In this document: positions 34,309-44,181 of the stretch, in pieces
Position numbering within the stretch: the stretch's first letter is position 1
Layout of the letters: every line of letters begins with the position of its first letter
From: Paenibacillus qinlingensis
GTDB taxonomy: Bacteria; Bacillota; Bacilli; Paenibacillales; NBRC-103111
NCBI RefSeq assembly: GCF_013204845.1
Contig: NZ_JABMKY010000016.1
Coordinates: 1-64,000, forward strand
Direction of reading: 5' to 3'
Length of the DNA stretch: 64,000 bases
Made by a program: the position numbers and the translations under genes
The notes under the pieces: model-generated
What the model saw: the letters and a program-made list of their open reading frames with translations, nothing else
The model's database searches: none
What the model was told of the DNA's origin: nothing

Positions 34309-35184
34309 TTACCCTTTGACAGCGCCAATCATGACGCCTTTCACGAAATATTTTTGAACGAACGGGTAGAGGATCAGAATCGGTACAGAGGCAACCATGA
34401 TGGTGGCATACTTGATTGTTTCTCCAATCTGGTGTTGATCGGCAGCATTGGCGCCCGAAGACATCATATCCGTGTTATTGGCTATTAGTATTTCCCGAAG
34501 GGTGAGCTGAAGGGGGTACAGTTCGCGATCTTTCAGGAAGATCGAAGCCCAGAACCATCCATTCCATTTCTCAACCGCATAATACAAGATCATAACTGCG
34601 ATAACGGGCATGGAAAGCGGGATAATGATTTTAAATAGGATAACGAAATGGTTAGCGCCGTCCATTTTGGCTGACTCTTCCAAACTCTCTGGCACGGCCA
34701 TAAAGGCTGTACGCATAATAATTAAGTTAAACGTATTGACGGCGAATGGTAAAATGGTTGCCCACAAGGAGTCGATGAGTCCGACGCCCTTCACGACAAG
34801 GTACATCGGAACAAGTCCACCGCTGAAAAACATCGTGAGAATGACGATGAAAATAAAGACTTTGTTCCACATGACATTTTTACGTGAGAGTACATAGGCC
34901 CCTAATGCCGTGACAATAAGGTTGGTCGTAACACCGAAGACGAGAATAAATAGGGTGTTGCGGTAGCCTTGTAAGATCGATGGATTTTTAAACACATTTT
35001 GATAAGCTTCCAAACTGAATCCCAGTGGGCGATAGAGCAAGCCTTTATGGGTGATAAGTTGTGCGCCGTCGCTAATGGAAGCGAAAGTGACATAGATGAG
35101 CGGATAGAGTGTTACAATCACTAACAAAATTAATAGAACATGGTTCACAGCGTAAAACACGCGGTCTGAATAGTTCGTTTTCAT
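34309..35184 (-). CDS. Sugar ABC transporter permease, YtcP/LplC type
   Basis: This 291-residue inner-membrane permease has about six hydrophobic segments, the EAA loop SAKMDGANHFVILFKIIIPLS and the terminal FVKGVMIGAVKG shared with the permease at 1452. GAAGGAGGG precedes the ATG, 16 bases after the partner permease's stop. It is the last gene of a binding protein-permease-permease operon whose order is reversed relative to the first operon. The substrate is probably an oligosaccharide; it cannot be named. Confidence 0.9.
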   Translation of the reverse strand: MKTNYSDRVFYAVNHVLLILLVIVTLYPLIYVTFASISDGAQLITHKGLLYRPLGFSLEAYQNVFKNPSILQGYRNTLFILVFGVTTNLIVTALGAYVLSRKNVMWNKVFIFIVILTMFFSGGLVPMYLVVKGVGLIDSLWATILPFAVNTFNLIIMRTAFMAVPESLEESAKMDGANHFVILFKIIIPLSMPVIAVMILYYAVEKWNGWFWASIFLKDRELYPLQLTLREILIANNTDMMSSGANAADQHQIGETIKYATIMVASVPILILYPFVQKYFVKGVMIGAVKG

Positions 35185-35200
35185 CTAAGACCCTCCTTCA

Positions 35201-36130
35201 CTACCATAAGCTATTTTCACTAACTCGTTTACTAATTTTGTTGGCAGTAATGAGCAGAGCTAAATTGATCACGGAATTGAAGAGACCAACCGCAGCACTA
35301 TAGCTCCATCCAAATTCGAGCAAACCTTTGCGATAAACGAAGGAAGAGATAACATCAGCCGTATCGTAGGTACTTGGGTTGTAGAGTAAGATGATTTTCT
35401 CAAAGCCGACGTTGAGTAAATTCCCCATTCGAAGAATGAACATAATCGATATGGTTGGTAGAATACCAGGTAATGTGATGTGCCAAATGGATTTGAGTCG
35501 TGAGGCTCCATCCATTTTCGCGGCTTCGTATTGCTCTTGATCAATGCCCATGAGTGCTGCTAAATAAATGATGGATTCCCAGCCAATTTTTTGCCAAATT
35601 TCAGATAACACGTATATGGTTCGAAACAGCTCTGGCTTCTGTAGCATCGCTGTATCATTCGCGCCAAAATAAGTCAGTAACGTATTCACTACACCGCCGT
35701 TATTCGTAAAATCTTTAATCATTCCGGCAATGACGACTAGCGAGATAAAGTATGGCATATAAGTAACCGTTTGCACAAAACGTTGGAATCTTTTATTCGC
35801 CAGCTCATTAATGAGAACAGCTAAAATAATCGGGGCAGGAAATTCAAAACATAACGTATAGAGTGAAATCAGAACCGTATTTTTGAGAATGCGCCAGAAA
35901 TAATAACTGGTGAAGAAGTCATGGAAGTTTTGGAATCCGATCCATGGGCTGCCGAGTATCCCTTTGATGGGGGTATATTCCTTGAAAGCAATGATGGCTC
36001 CATACATCGGCGCATAGTGGAAGATAAAGTAGTAAGCCAGTACGGGAACCATCATCAGGTATAAATATTTATTCAACAGAAAATCGCGCTTGAAGCGTAC
36101 AGAAAAGTTAGCCTCCGCTGTTTTACGCAT
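35201..36130 (-). CDS. Sugar ABC transporter permease, LplB type
   Basis: This is a permease of about 309 residues. NKYLYLMMVPVLAYYFIFHYAPMYG is near residue 20, and the EAA loop AAKMDGASRLKSIWHITLPG is near residue 210. It is the partner of the YtcP-type permease that follows. Two adjacent ATGs exist; the second (36130) has the better spacing from AAAGGAG. It lies 75 bases after the binding protein gene on the same strand. Confidence 0.88.
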   Translation of the reverse strand: MRKTAEANFSVRFKRDFLLNKYLYLMMVPVLAYYFIFHYAPMYGAIIAFKEYTPIKGILGSPWIGFQNFHDFFTSYYFWRILKNTVLISLYTLCFEFPAPIILAVLINELANKRFQRFVQTVTYMPYFISLVVIAGMIKDFTNNGGVVNTLLTYFGANDTAMLQKPELFRTIYVLSEIWQKIGWESIIYLAALMGIDQEQYEAAKMDGASRLKSIWHITLPGILPTISIMFILRMGNLLNVGFEKIILLYNPSTYDTADVISSFVYRKGLLEFGWSYSAAVGLFNSVINLALLITANKISKRVSENSLW

Positions 36131-36205
36131 CATATCTCTCCTTTCGTCGAGGACATGGAAAATATATGGGAGAGGAGCTTGTGCTCCTCATCCCCATGTT
36201 AGATT

Positions 36206-37870
36206 CTAACGTTTGTTATAACGATCTAAGGATGCTTTCTTGATTTCGATGGCACGGTTCAATTTTACGGAATTGAATTTCTCCATATACTTGTCAAAGC
36301 TTTCAACTGGCTCAGTTCCCAAGATGATTTTCAGCGTCATTTCATCCACAATGGTGTTCAGATCTGTCATGATTTTAGCAAGCTCTGTACTTTCTTCCGG
36401 TGTTGCTGTAATTGGCGGCAATTTGTGTTTATCTACATCGGTTTTGGACCATGTGGTTAAAGCATCTCGTTGTGTTTGCAAAGCCAAATATTGTTCGATA
36501 TAGCGTTTATCCTGAATGAAAGGACCATTGTAGTTACCGCGGATATACATGGACATGGCTTGTGCTGGAGCCAATTTATCCGGATTTTTCATAAGTAAAT
36601 CTGTGTATTTCGGATAGTTCCCTTCCATATTATAGGAAACGCCAGGAGTTCCGAAGTTGAAGAATAGAGCGCCTTCGGTGGAATAACCATAATCAAGCAG
36701 CTTAGCGGTAGTTTCAATGTTCTTGGAAGTAGCTGTAATCGCTACAGATCCGCCTGGTGCATTCGCAGGGTCTTTTTGACTGTACATCGCGATGTCACCT
36801 TTTTTGAGAACGGGGTAAGGGGCTGCAATCAGAACGCCTTTAGGATCTTTAGCTGTGATAAGCGGCTGCCATTTACCAATCCCGCCACCTGCATTACCTA
36901 CAGTTACACCAGTAGCTCCTGACGCGATGTTCGCATCCAGGGATTTGCTGTCTGCCGTTGCGAAGTTCTTATCGATCAACCCTTCCGCATACCATTTGTG
37001 GAAAGTCGCTAGGAAGTCTTTGTAGCCTTTCTCAGCAGGGCCGAACTTGATCGCACCTTTATCATCCATGTAGAAATCACGTGTGACACCGAAAGCACTT
37101 GCGAATGCGCCGTTGGCCAGTTCGTTGAAAGGTCTAGGTACACTAACGACGGAGAAAGAAGCTGTGGCACCTTTCTTCTCTTTGAAGGCTTTGAGAGTGG
37201 TGTACCACTCGTCAATCGTTTGAGGAACAGGAAGACCTAACTCATCTAACCAGTCCTTACGAATGATGGGTCCTTGGAAAACGCGTAGCAAATCGTCACC
37301 ACGGATGAAAGGGAATACATAGTAACTGCCGTTGTCTGTTTTGACTTGCTTATCAATTTCGGGATGTTCTTTGAGATATTTCTTCAGGTTCGGTGCAAAT
37401 TTATCAATGGTATCATTCAATTTGAGAATGTATCCGTCTTTGATTGCTTTTTCAGGTCCGCCTGGGAATTTACCTTGGAAATCATATTCAATCATATCCG
37501 GCAAATCACCAGTTGCTAACATGACGTTGATGGCTTGATCTGCTTGGTTGGTCGGCGGTGCCGTGAACTTCATAGTAACGCCGGTGACTTTTTGCCAATT
37601 TTGAAAAAATGGCGTATCGGCGTGTGTACCTTTGACACCTGTTAAGTTCCCAGTAACTTCTCCCCAGTAGGTTAAGGTTTTGTCTGTTTTGAGCGGATAA
37701 GTAACGGCTGCTCCTGCGGCTGGTGCTGTTGATGCTTTAGTCGCATCTGCGGATGCTGCTGGACTAGGCGTACCTGTCGTAGAAGAATTGGATGAACAAG
37801 CAACAACTAAGCTTCCCATTAAAGATGTGGTTACCAACATGGTGAACATTTTTTTACTGTTTCTTTTCAT
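36206..37870 (-). CDS. Extracellular sugar-binding lipoprotein (LplA type)
   Basis: This 554-residue lipoprotein has the lipobox LVVAC with Cys25 modified, followed by a Ser/Thr/Ala/Pro linker. Its body shows the large family 1 binding-protein pattern (ATGDLPDMIEYDF near residue 120; WYAEGLIDKNFA near residue 300). GAGGAGG is 7 bases before the ATG. It is the first gene of the importer operon, after a membrane AraC regulator gene and a candidate CcpA site. Confidence 0.9.
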   Translation of the reverse strand: MKRNSKKMFTMLVTTSLMGSLVVACSSNSSTTGTPSPAASADATKASTAPAAGAAVTYPLKTDKTLTYWGEVTGNLTGVKGTHADTPFFQNWQKVTGVTMKFTAPPTNQADQAINVMLATGDLPDMIEYDFQGKFPGGPEKAIKDGYILKLNDTIDKFAPNLKKYLKEHPEIDKQVKTDNGSYYVFPFIRGDDLLRVFQGPIIRKDWLDELGLPVPQTIDEWYTTLKAFKEKKGATASFSVVSVPRPFNELANGAFASAFGVTRDFYMDDKGAIKFGPAEKGYKDFLATFHKWYAEGLIDKNFATADSKSLDANIASGATGVTVGNAGGGIGKWQPLITAKDPKGVLIAAPYPVLKKGDIAMYSQKDPANAPGGSVAITATSKNIETTAKLLDYGYSTEGALFFNFGTPGVSYNMEGNYPKYTDLLMKNPDKLAPAQAMSMYIRGNYNGPFIQDKRYIEQYLALQTQRDALTTWSKTDVDKHKLPPITATPEESTELAKIMTDLNTIVDEMTLKIILGTEPVESFDKYMEKFNSVKLNRAIEIKKASLDRYNKR

Positions 37871-38046
37871 GTGTTGACCTCCTCAAAGTTTTTCGCCACA
37901 TGTACTGGCAACAAAAGCATGACTGGTGTTTCGCCAAATTGGCTCGCAGATGAGCTGATTTTAGCTAAGCTGTACTGAGAAATTGACCAGAGAAACAGGC
38001 TTCGGGAGTCTTAGAATGTTGTTGCCTGTGCTATACCTTAACTATA

Positions 38047-38060
38047 TGGTAGCGCTTACA
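38047..38060. promoter_or_regulatory. Candidate CcpA (cre) site of the second ABC operon
   Basis: TGGTAGCGCTTACA matches 12 of 14 cre consensus positions and is close to a palindrome. It lies 177 bases before the binding-protein start. Confidence 0.45.
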
Positions 38061-38175
38061 TGAATGAAATCTTGAATTTCTCCAATTTCATCTTGATAAA
38101 TAGTGAAAGAATCTTCAAAATGTCCAATTCCTTCATGAAAAAAGCCAATTTTGGGGTCGAAAGCGCTAATTTCAT

Positions 38176-38200
38176 GAAAATAAGAGCGGTTTCCCGCTCC
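38176..38200 (-). terminator. Terminator of the membrane AraC regulator gene
   Basis: On the minus strand GAGCGG and CCGCTC flank a GAAA tetraloop and are followed by TTATTTT. Confidence 0.75.
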
Positions 38201-38233
38201 TATCTCATACAGACACTTACCTATTTCCTACGT

Positions 38234-40603
38234 TTATTTCTCAAGCATTTCCTTATATTTACCTGGCGTAATACCTTCGACCTTTTTAAATACACGAATA
38301 AAAGCGTTAATGTCATTAAAGCCTACACCGTATGCGGCATCCCCAACGGATTGTTCTTTCCCTCTGAGCAGCTGCTTGGATTTCTCGATCCGCACTTTGT
38401 TGATCCGATCTAGTAAACCTTCTCCGACGTAATCTTTGAAGAGTTTAGATAGGTATGTGGCTTTGCGATCAAAATGACTGCCAATCATCGTCACATTCAA
38501 GTTCACATCGGTATAATTGTGCTCAATATACGTATTCACTTGCTCTACGAGCTGTTGCAACGCTTTCTGTTTCGTTATCGAATTCGCATGTTGCCGCTTC
38601 GCAGCGGTATACGCACAGACTTGTGTAAGCATATCTCCGAGTTGGAGTTCCATATCGTGGATGGTTTTCGCGTTCATGAGACGGTCCAGCTGCTTCGGAT
38701 TGCGAATGAAGAAGCTTTCCTGCATGCCGCCAGTATCATTAAGACTTTTCATCATCGTAGTCACTAAGCCCATCATTAAACATTTGGTTAAAGAGACGGA
38801 TATACCAGAGCCTTCATAGTTTTTCTCGATGACCTCACGAAGAATCTGACGAGCATCTGCTAGTTCTCCGAACTTCAAGGCATTGAGGAATTGTTGCTCC
38901 ACGCCCATTGGATAATAATAACCAGAAGGATTATCACAGTGAGTATGAGGCTTGAGATCATTGTAGGAAAGAATTTCGTGCCCACCCATGACAAGTTTGT
39001 AAGTCATTGCATCCAAGGCTTCCAAGAAAGCTTGCGGGACACTTGAAATGTGCTCATTCACGTTACTTATTGCGATCGTAAGATGGATATCATAGGTGGA
39101 AGCAAGGAACGATTGAGCCTCATCGGCAATACGTAATAATTCGTCTTTGGCACTATGGCCATCCTCAACGGACAGATTAACTAAGCACGCAAGAGTATCA
39201 TCAATTTCTGCTACATAGCCGCGGTGCTTCTGGGAAACGAGTTCTTCAACCACATTACTTACGATGAATTGAAGCAGCTTCCACTTCTCCTCTTCAGGCG
39301 TGTTCGTTATGCGTTCGAAGAACGATTCGCTTTTATCTGTGACGAAGAGCATAACCGCAAATTCTTGTCGATCCAGCTTCATATCAAATGTCGTTAGAGC
39401 TTCGGCGATAGGTATTTTACCGTCCAGTTTACCTTTCAAGAGCTTTTCTACAAAATGAGACCGCACAATATGCCGGTGTTGCTCGACTTTGCTTTTGAAA
39501 TCAGCCATCTCAATTAATGTACTGTCCACGGCTTCCTGAATGAAATGAAATTCATTATAAGTTCTGCCGGATTCGATGGACTGCTTCTTCGAGAAAGCGT
39601 GGACCAACCGCCGAACAGGATTGTAATTTCTTCGAAGGAAGAAGAACGTCAATATACCTCCGCCGAGTAAGCTAATCAGCATACTTAAATAGGTTAGATT
39701 GCGGATGTGTGAAGCTTTCTGCCAATAGGTCGTGCTAGGCATGATCGAAACGTATTTGAGCTTGGAACGCGGTGATTGAATATTAAACACTTCATATTTT
39801 TCACCATCATTGCTTTTAAAATAGAAATTCGTTGCAACATCTAGGTTCGCATAGGGGAAATCGACGGGCATCGTGCCCTCCGAACTGGAAGCTAGCACTT
39901 GATTCTGTTCATTCAGAATAAGCACATGGCCTTTATTGAAAATTTCCATGTTCTGAATAGCTCCAAGAATGCGTGATTGATCGATCATGATGACATTCGT
40001 TGCAAGAGGTTGGCCGTGTTCCATGGGATATGTGCTAATATAGGCAACTGTTTTGCGAAGGCTATTATCGTCGCCAATGCGGTACATCGGGATGAATCCT
40101 TTGAAATTACTCCGTGTTATAATCGATTGCCAGGAAGAGAAGGGGAAAGCATCGCTTCTGTGAAGCGTATCGTATGCAAAATCTTTGGATCGGACGGTCG
40201 TTGGGAGAATGACAGACTCATTCTTGTTCAAGTACACATAAAAAGAGTCGATCAACGGATAAGAAGTTTTGTACAAAGAGAAGCTCTTTGCAATCTGATA
40301 GGTATCATAAGGGAGATCTTTCGGAAAGTTTTCATATTTATTCGAATAGAGCAACTCTTGTACGTTCACATTCCATGTGATCTCAAAATTGAGCTGTTCC
40401 ATCGCTTTGAATTGGTTGTCCATGACTTCGCGGACTTGCTTGAGCAAGGAGTCATTTGCTTGCTGAATTTCTTCCTTTAACGTACGGTTGGACTCGATAT
40501 ATAGCAAGAGACCAATCACGACAGGAAGCAGGAGGATGACAATATAGGAAATTAACCAGGTTAAGACGATACTTTGTCCATTAAAAATGAGCTTTTTCCG
40601 CAT
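38234..40603 (-). CDS. Membrane-bound AraC-type regulator (YesS-like)
   Basis: This 789-residue protein has a first membrane segment at about residues 11-33 and an extracellular sensor part to about residue 295 that resembles a Cache domain. A second membrane segment (LTYLSMLISLLGGGILTFFFL, about residues 300-320) and a long cytoplasmic linker follow. The C-terminus is an AraC DNA-binding domain (DRKATYLSKLFKDYVGEGLLD and VGFNDINAFIRVFKKVEGITPGKYK). Such one-component regulators sense extracellular sugars and switch on the neighbouring importer. The ABC operon downstream on the same strand is the probable target. AAGGGGGCC precedes the ATG. Confidence 0.88.
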   Translation of the reverse strand: MRKKLIFNGQSIVLTWLISYIVILLLPVVIGLLLYIESNRTLKEEIQQANDSLLKQVREVMDNQFKAMEQLNFEITWNVNVQELLYSNKYENFPKDLPYDTYQIAKSFSLYKTSYPLIDSFYVYLNKNESVILPTTVRSKDFAYDTLHRSDAFPFSSWQSIITRSNFKGFIPMYRIGDDNSLRKTVAYISTYPMEHGQPLATNVIMIDQSRILGAIQNMEIFNKGHVLILNEQNQVLASSSEGTMPVDFPYANLDVATNFYFKSNDGEKYEVFNIQSPRSKLKYVSIMPSTTYWQKASHIRNLTYLSMLISLLGGGILTFFFLRRNYNPVRRLVHAFSKKQSIESGRTYNEFHFIQEAVDSTLIEMADFKSKVEQHRHIVRSHFVEKLLKGKLDGKIPIAEALTTFDMKLDRQEFAVMLFVTDKSESFFERITNTPEEEKWKLLQFIVSNVVEELVSQKHRGYVAEIDDTLACLVNLSVEDGHSAKDELLRIADEAQSFLASTYDIHLTIAISNVNEHISSVPQAFLEALDAMTYKLVMGGHEILSYNDLKPHTHCDNPSGYYYPMGVEQQFLNALKFGELADARQILREVIEKNYEGSGISVSLTKCLMMGLVTTMMKSLNDTGGMQESFFIRNPKQLDRLMNAKTIHDMELQLGDMLTQVCAYTAAKRQHANSITKQKALQQLVEQVNTYIEHNYTDVNLNVTMIGSHFDRKATYLSKLFKDYVGEGLLDRINKVRIEKSKQLLRGKEQSVGDAAYGVGFNDINAFIRVFKKVEGITPGKYKEMLEK

Positions 40604-40730
40604 AGGTAAGGCCCCCTTGGCATTCTACTTGTCACTTGAGCACTGAGAAGTAGCTATGAATGCGCTCTCATTCTATTGTATTTCCTTTCCTTCGTCTACG
40701 TCAACGAGGAAAGGTGCTTTTTCGGTGGGT

Positions 40731-41996
40731 TTATTCTAGGGTTTTAAAACGCTGCTTACCAAAGAAAAAATAAAATAAAAATGAAATCACCGAATAGACG
40801 ACGGCTGTGATACAAAAGGCGTACGCATATCCGAAATAACTGCCGTATCGAAATACGAGGCCTGTACTAATCGGAGAAGCGATAAACCAACCGAGGTTGA
40901 ATACGGCCTCGCCGGAACTTGAAGCAAGCCCGCGAAGCGATCGATGGACATAGCTCATTTTGATCGAATTATAAAAAGGATTGGCTGCGTTCATTAGCGC
41001 CTGGCGGAACAGATAGCCACCGGACGATAAATAAAGATTAGCTGAAAAAGCAGTGATGAGCAGAAAAGGGATCGAACTCAGCTGCAAATACACGACTGAT
41101 TTGACTTCGCCGAAGCGCTTCGCAATCATCGGTCCAATAAGGAAGGCAACCCCTGTGGCAGCTTGTCCTAAGGCAACGATAATGCCGATTGCGGATTTCG
41201 ATGCTTCAAAGCGATCCTCAAAGTAGACGTTGAGATAGGGAACGATCATTCCACCGCCAAGTGAGGAGAGTAAACCGAGCAAACAGAAGATGGCGATGAC
41301 CTGGATCGAAGTTTTGTGCTCACGCCAAGTGGCTTTCCAGCTCAAAGATTCGCGGTGCGGTGCATCTTCTTCCTTCTCAAGATCACTTTTTTCAAAAAGT
41401 GACATGGGAATGACACCAAGTGCTGCGATGGCGACGCCAATGAGCAAGGTATACCGCAAGCTATGAATTTCGTCTAAGCCAATTAGGAATTGAAAGAAAT
41501 CACAAAGTACACCACCGATGGCAATGCCAATGACATTGGCCAACATAACCAAAGCCATATTGAGCGAAAAGAGATGAACCCGCTGCTGCGGCGTTGAGTT
41601 ATTCGCCATGAACGGTAGAATCGTCGCAGAGACCACAGCTAGCGCCATACCGCCTAAGAAAGCGGATATCAACATTCCTTCATGTAAGTGAATGAGTGAT
41701 CGTGCGGTTAGTGCGGCAATTGTAAAAATGAGACCGAAAGAAATGACGCGCTTAGGACCGAAGCGATCGTTCATGATGCCCGCCGGAATGAGGATGATGG
41801 CTGCAGCCAAAGCTGTCATCCCTACGATGCTGCCTACCATCGTTTGCTCATAGCCTAAGCTTCTTACATAGAGGTTGTACACAAGCCCAAACATGCTAAT
41901 GCCCAAGTTCCATACAAAATTAAACCAGAAAAATAGTTTGATATTCCGGCTATAGCCTTCGAGTTGAAGCTTCCATTCACGTAGTAGATTGGTCAT
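40731..41996 (-). CDS. MFS transporter
   Basis: This major facilitator transporter of about 421 residues has around twelve membrane segments in two halves. The conserved loop 2-3 motif is visible as AGIMNDRFGPKRVISFG. The substrate is unknown. The start at ATG 41996 follows a CAGGAAT site; the longer frame adds 13 charged residues without a ribosome-binding site. A hairpin (about 40681-40716, CCTTTCCT/AGGAAAGG) lies past the stop but lacks a T-run on this strand. Confidence 0.85.
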   Translation of the reverse strand: MTNLLREWKLQLEGYSRNIKLFFWFNFVWNLGISMFGLVYNLYVRSLGYEQTMVGSIVGMTALAAAIILIPAGIMNDRFGPKRVISFGLIFTIAALTARSLIHLHEGMLISAFLGGMALAVVSATILPFMANNSTPQQRVHLFSLNMALVMLANVIGIAIGGVLCDFFQFLIGLDEIHSLRYTLLIGVAIAALGVIPMSLFEKSDLEKEEDAPHRESLSWKATWREHKTSIQVIAIFCLLGLLSSLGGGMIVPYLNVYFEDRFEASKSAIGIIVALGQAATGVAFLIGPMIAKRFGEVKSVVYLQLSSIPFLLITAFSANLYLSSGGYLFRQALMNAANPFYNSIKMSYVHRSLRGLASSSGEAVFNLGWFIASPISTGLVFRYGSYFGYAYAFCITAVVYSVISFLFYFFFGKQRFKTLE

Positions 41997-42153
41997 GCGA
42001 TATTCCTGCCTTTGTATTTTGTGTCTAAATTGCAATCGCTTTGTCTATTCTACCACTGGTAAATACTTTTGAACACGGGAAAGACTTGATATTCGATGCG
42101 ATCTGTATAATAATAAGTAGTCTAATCTACGAAGCAGGGAGCACATAATTGAA

Positions 42154-42390
42154 ATGTCTACAACAACGAGTATTGTAACGGAAGAAGAACAGAAGCCAGA
42201 AGTTGAACAGATTGAGATTTGGAAATGTAAAGCTACGGAATGTAAAGCTTGGGTTCGCAAGGAATTCGTGACGGAAGCTTTACCAACTTGCCCGCTTTGT
42301 AAAACACAGATGGTCCGCAGCTACAAGCATGTACCGGTAGCAGCTAAAAAAGGAAATAAAAAGTTCCTTGTAGGAAAGAAACGGTTTTAA
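42154..42390 (+). CDS. ydjO: YdjO-like small zinc-ribbon protein
   Basis: This 78-residue protein has Cys pairs in WKCKATECKAWVR and TCPLCKTQMV (C-x4-C and C-x2-C), a zinc-ribbon layout. It matches the Bacillus cold-inducible YdjO family in length and motif order. Lys-rich ends suggest nucleic-acid contact. The function of YdjO is not established. It is followed by its own terminator. Confidence 0.75.
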   Translation: MSTTTSIVTEEEQKPEVEQIEIWKCKATECKAWVRKEFVTEALPTCPLCKTQMVRSYKHVPVAAKKGNKKFLVGKKRF

Positions 42391-42426
42391 TCGGAATTAT
42401 TGAAAATTTCTACTAAATAATAGGTC

Positions 42427-42484
42427 AAGATCGAGAGCATCTTCAGCGAAGCATGAAGAGTGATGCTCTTGGTCTTTTTTTTTG
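42427..42484 (+). terminator. Terminator after the YdjO-like gene
   Basis: AAGATCGAGAGCATC pairs imperfectly with GATGCTCTTGGTCTT, followed by nine Ts. Confidence 0.8.
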
Positions 42485-42535
42485 TGTAAAGAATAGCCTT
42501 AGACAAGCATAGCATGGTAACGAGGGGGAGATGCT

Positions 42536-42979
42536 GTGATTGGACCAAAGATCAATGTAAGTGATGATACCGAAACCTTGTTGAAAGAGCTGCAGGAACG
42601 TAAGCAGAAGTGGGATAAACTCAAGCAAATCCAACCGATCTTATCGATTGCCACCGGAGCTATTTTGCTATTCGTCATTTATATGTTGTATCAGCAAGTT
42701 ATCGTCCGTGCGAGTGGTAACGCCATCTTGATCTTGGATTTACTTATTTCGAATAAACTGTTATGTAGTTTGTTGCTCGCATGTATTTCGCTGTTTCTGT
42801 ATGCCTCTAATCGGTCGCGCGAAACGGAGAAGGCGAAGGGGAAATATGAAGATTTACGTATAGAAGCTATTGAACGTTTGGAAGCTTCCTGGTTGAAAGA
42901 TGTGAAGTCAGAGGCAAGGGATCAAATTTCGAGCTTCCTCTCCAAGGAGTTTGATATTAATATAGTTTATAAGAATTGA
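42536..42979 (+). CDS. Small membrane protein with two hydrophobic segments, function unknown
   Basis: This 147-residue protein starts at GTG behind GAGGGGGAG. A charged N-terminal helix (residues 10-33) is followed by membrane segments at about 35-55 and 70-90 and a charged coiled-coil-like C-terminus (SRETEKAKGKYEDLRIEAIERLE). No known family is recognised. The CBM9-like gene starts 28 bases after it. Confidence 0.55.
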   Translation: MIGPKINVSDDTETLLKELQERKQKWDKLKQIQPILSIATGAILLFVIYMLYQQVIVRASGNAILILDLLISNKLLCSLLLACISLFLYASNRSRETEKAKGKYEDLRIEAIERLEASWLKDVKSEARDQISSFLSKEFDINIVYKN

Positions 42980-43007
42980 TTTGGAAAAGTGGGGGAGCTA
43001 CGAACTG

Positions 43008-43610
43008 ATGAAATACATTTGTCGCTACATAGATGAAATTAGTTGTGTGAAATGGGAAGATGTGCAAGTTAGTTACTTGCGTGACGTGGTATCAGCGGAT
43101 GTTCCAAAGTTGGAAACGCGGTTTCGAGCATGCTGGACGGCGGACAGTCTGCACATTCGATACGAATGTGAGGATGATCATGTGGTGTCGACGATGACAC
43201 AGCGTGACGAGCCTCTGTATGAGGAGGACGTTGTAGAGGTGTTCCTTGACCCATTCGGCGGCGGTACGACCTACTACGAGTTTGAAGTAAGCCCGCGGGG
43301 CGTTTTATTCGATGCGTTGATCCATAATAAGCTGGATGGAAACAAGGATGTGGATACTTCGTGGATCGCGAAGGGATTCCAAGCAGAAGTTACGCCGGGG
43401 AAAGAGGACGGATGGCTTGTCTATGATGTGCGGATCCCATTCGCGGATTTAGATGAGGCAGGGGTGCCACATGCCGGAGCGGTCTGGCATTGGAATGTTT
43501 TCCGTATCGATGATGACCGCGATGGCGTTAGGCATTATTCAGCTTGGTCTCCTACCGGGATCGTCAATTTCCATGTTCCTCAGCAATTTGGGGAGCTTGT
43601 GTTCGAATGA
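43008..43610 (+). CDS. CBM9-like carbohydrate-binding domain protein
   Basis: This 200-residue single-domain protein has the family 9 pattern: ACWTADSLHIRYECEDDHV near residue 45, DVVEVFLDPFGGGTTYYEFEVSPRG near residue 78, and GWLVYDVRIPFADL near residue 135. Such domains bind sugar chain ends. No signal peptide is seen. ATG 43008 follows GGGGGAG; the longer TTG frame from 42981 has no better site. Confidence 0.75.
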   Translation: MKYICRYIDEISCVKWEDVQVSYLRDVVSADVPKLETRFRACWTADSLHIRYECEDDHVVSTMTQRDEPLYEEDVVEVFLDPFGGGTTYYEFEVSPRGVLFDALIHNKLDGNKDVDTSWIAKGFQAEVTPGKEDGWLVYDVRIPFADLDEAGVPHAGAVWHWNVFRIDDDRDGVRHYSAWSPTGIVNFHVPQQFGELVFE

Positions 43611-43684
43611 AGAAAGACTCCAACTAATTAAAAGATTAAGATTAAAGATTCCCTTTGGGACGAATGATTTCGCTTTGTTCAGCG

Positions 43685-43874
43685 GATTAGTCCGAAAATG
43701 CCGAATTAATCTCACAATTGGCATTCTTACAAGGGTAATAGTCCGAAATAGCCTGACTAAATCGCCCTAAACACCGCTCAGACGGGGAAAGAGGGCGAAT
43801 AAGTCGGTGAAATCGGACTATTTGCCTTTTGTAGCAAGGAATTCTCGGTTTAGTTCGGAGATGTCGGACTAATC
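43685..43874. repeat. Nested inverted-repeat element of about 190 bp
   Basis: Three nested pairs are visible: GATTAGTCCGA (43685-43695) with TCGGACTAATC (43864-43874), AATAGTCCGA (43737-43746) with TCGGACTATT (43813-43822), and TCGCCCT (43762-43768) with AGGGCGA (43792-43798). The whole could fold as one long branched hairpin on DNA or RNA. No coding frame fits. It lies in the gap after the CBM9-like gene. Confidence 0.65.
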
Positions 43875-43935
43875 GCCGCATTGATCTCTGAATTCAGCGA
43901 GCTACTTTCTTATTAATTTGCTGCTGTCCAGAGGG

Positions 43936-44130
43936 ATGTGTTTAACTGGAAAAACTACAGCTATTTCAGCGATTTAACCCCGAAATTATCAGTTAACTGG
44001 ATAAAGTACATCTATATTCCCCCGTTTGTCGGTTTCCAGAAGGAAAGTGTAAAATTAGCTACTTAAAATCCAGTTATTCCTTCAAAACCATGCATTCCAT
44101 AGAATTTAGATGGATTATTTCCAGTTATTT
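43936..44130. repeat. Copy D of the dispersed intergenic palindromic repeat
   Basis: The words TTAACTGGAAAAACTACAGCTA, TTAACTGGATAAAGTACATCTA, AAATCCAGTTATTCC and TTTCCAGTTATTTC occur in both orientations. They match copies B and E. The element contains at least two nested inverted pairs. Confidence 0.65.
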
Positions 44131-44181
44131 CTGTTGTAAACTGCCATGTACTCCGAATCCAACTGACCATCACCCTAACTC

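Larger units (their letters stand above)
37871..38233. other. Intergenic region between regulator and binding-protein genes
   Basis: It contains a candidate cre site (38047-38060) and a minus-strand terminator for the regulator gene (38176-38200). The rest is AT-rich with several ATTTC and CTTCA words. No gene is seen. Confidence 0.5.
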
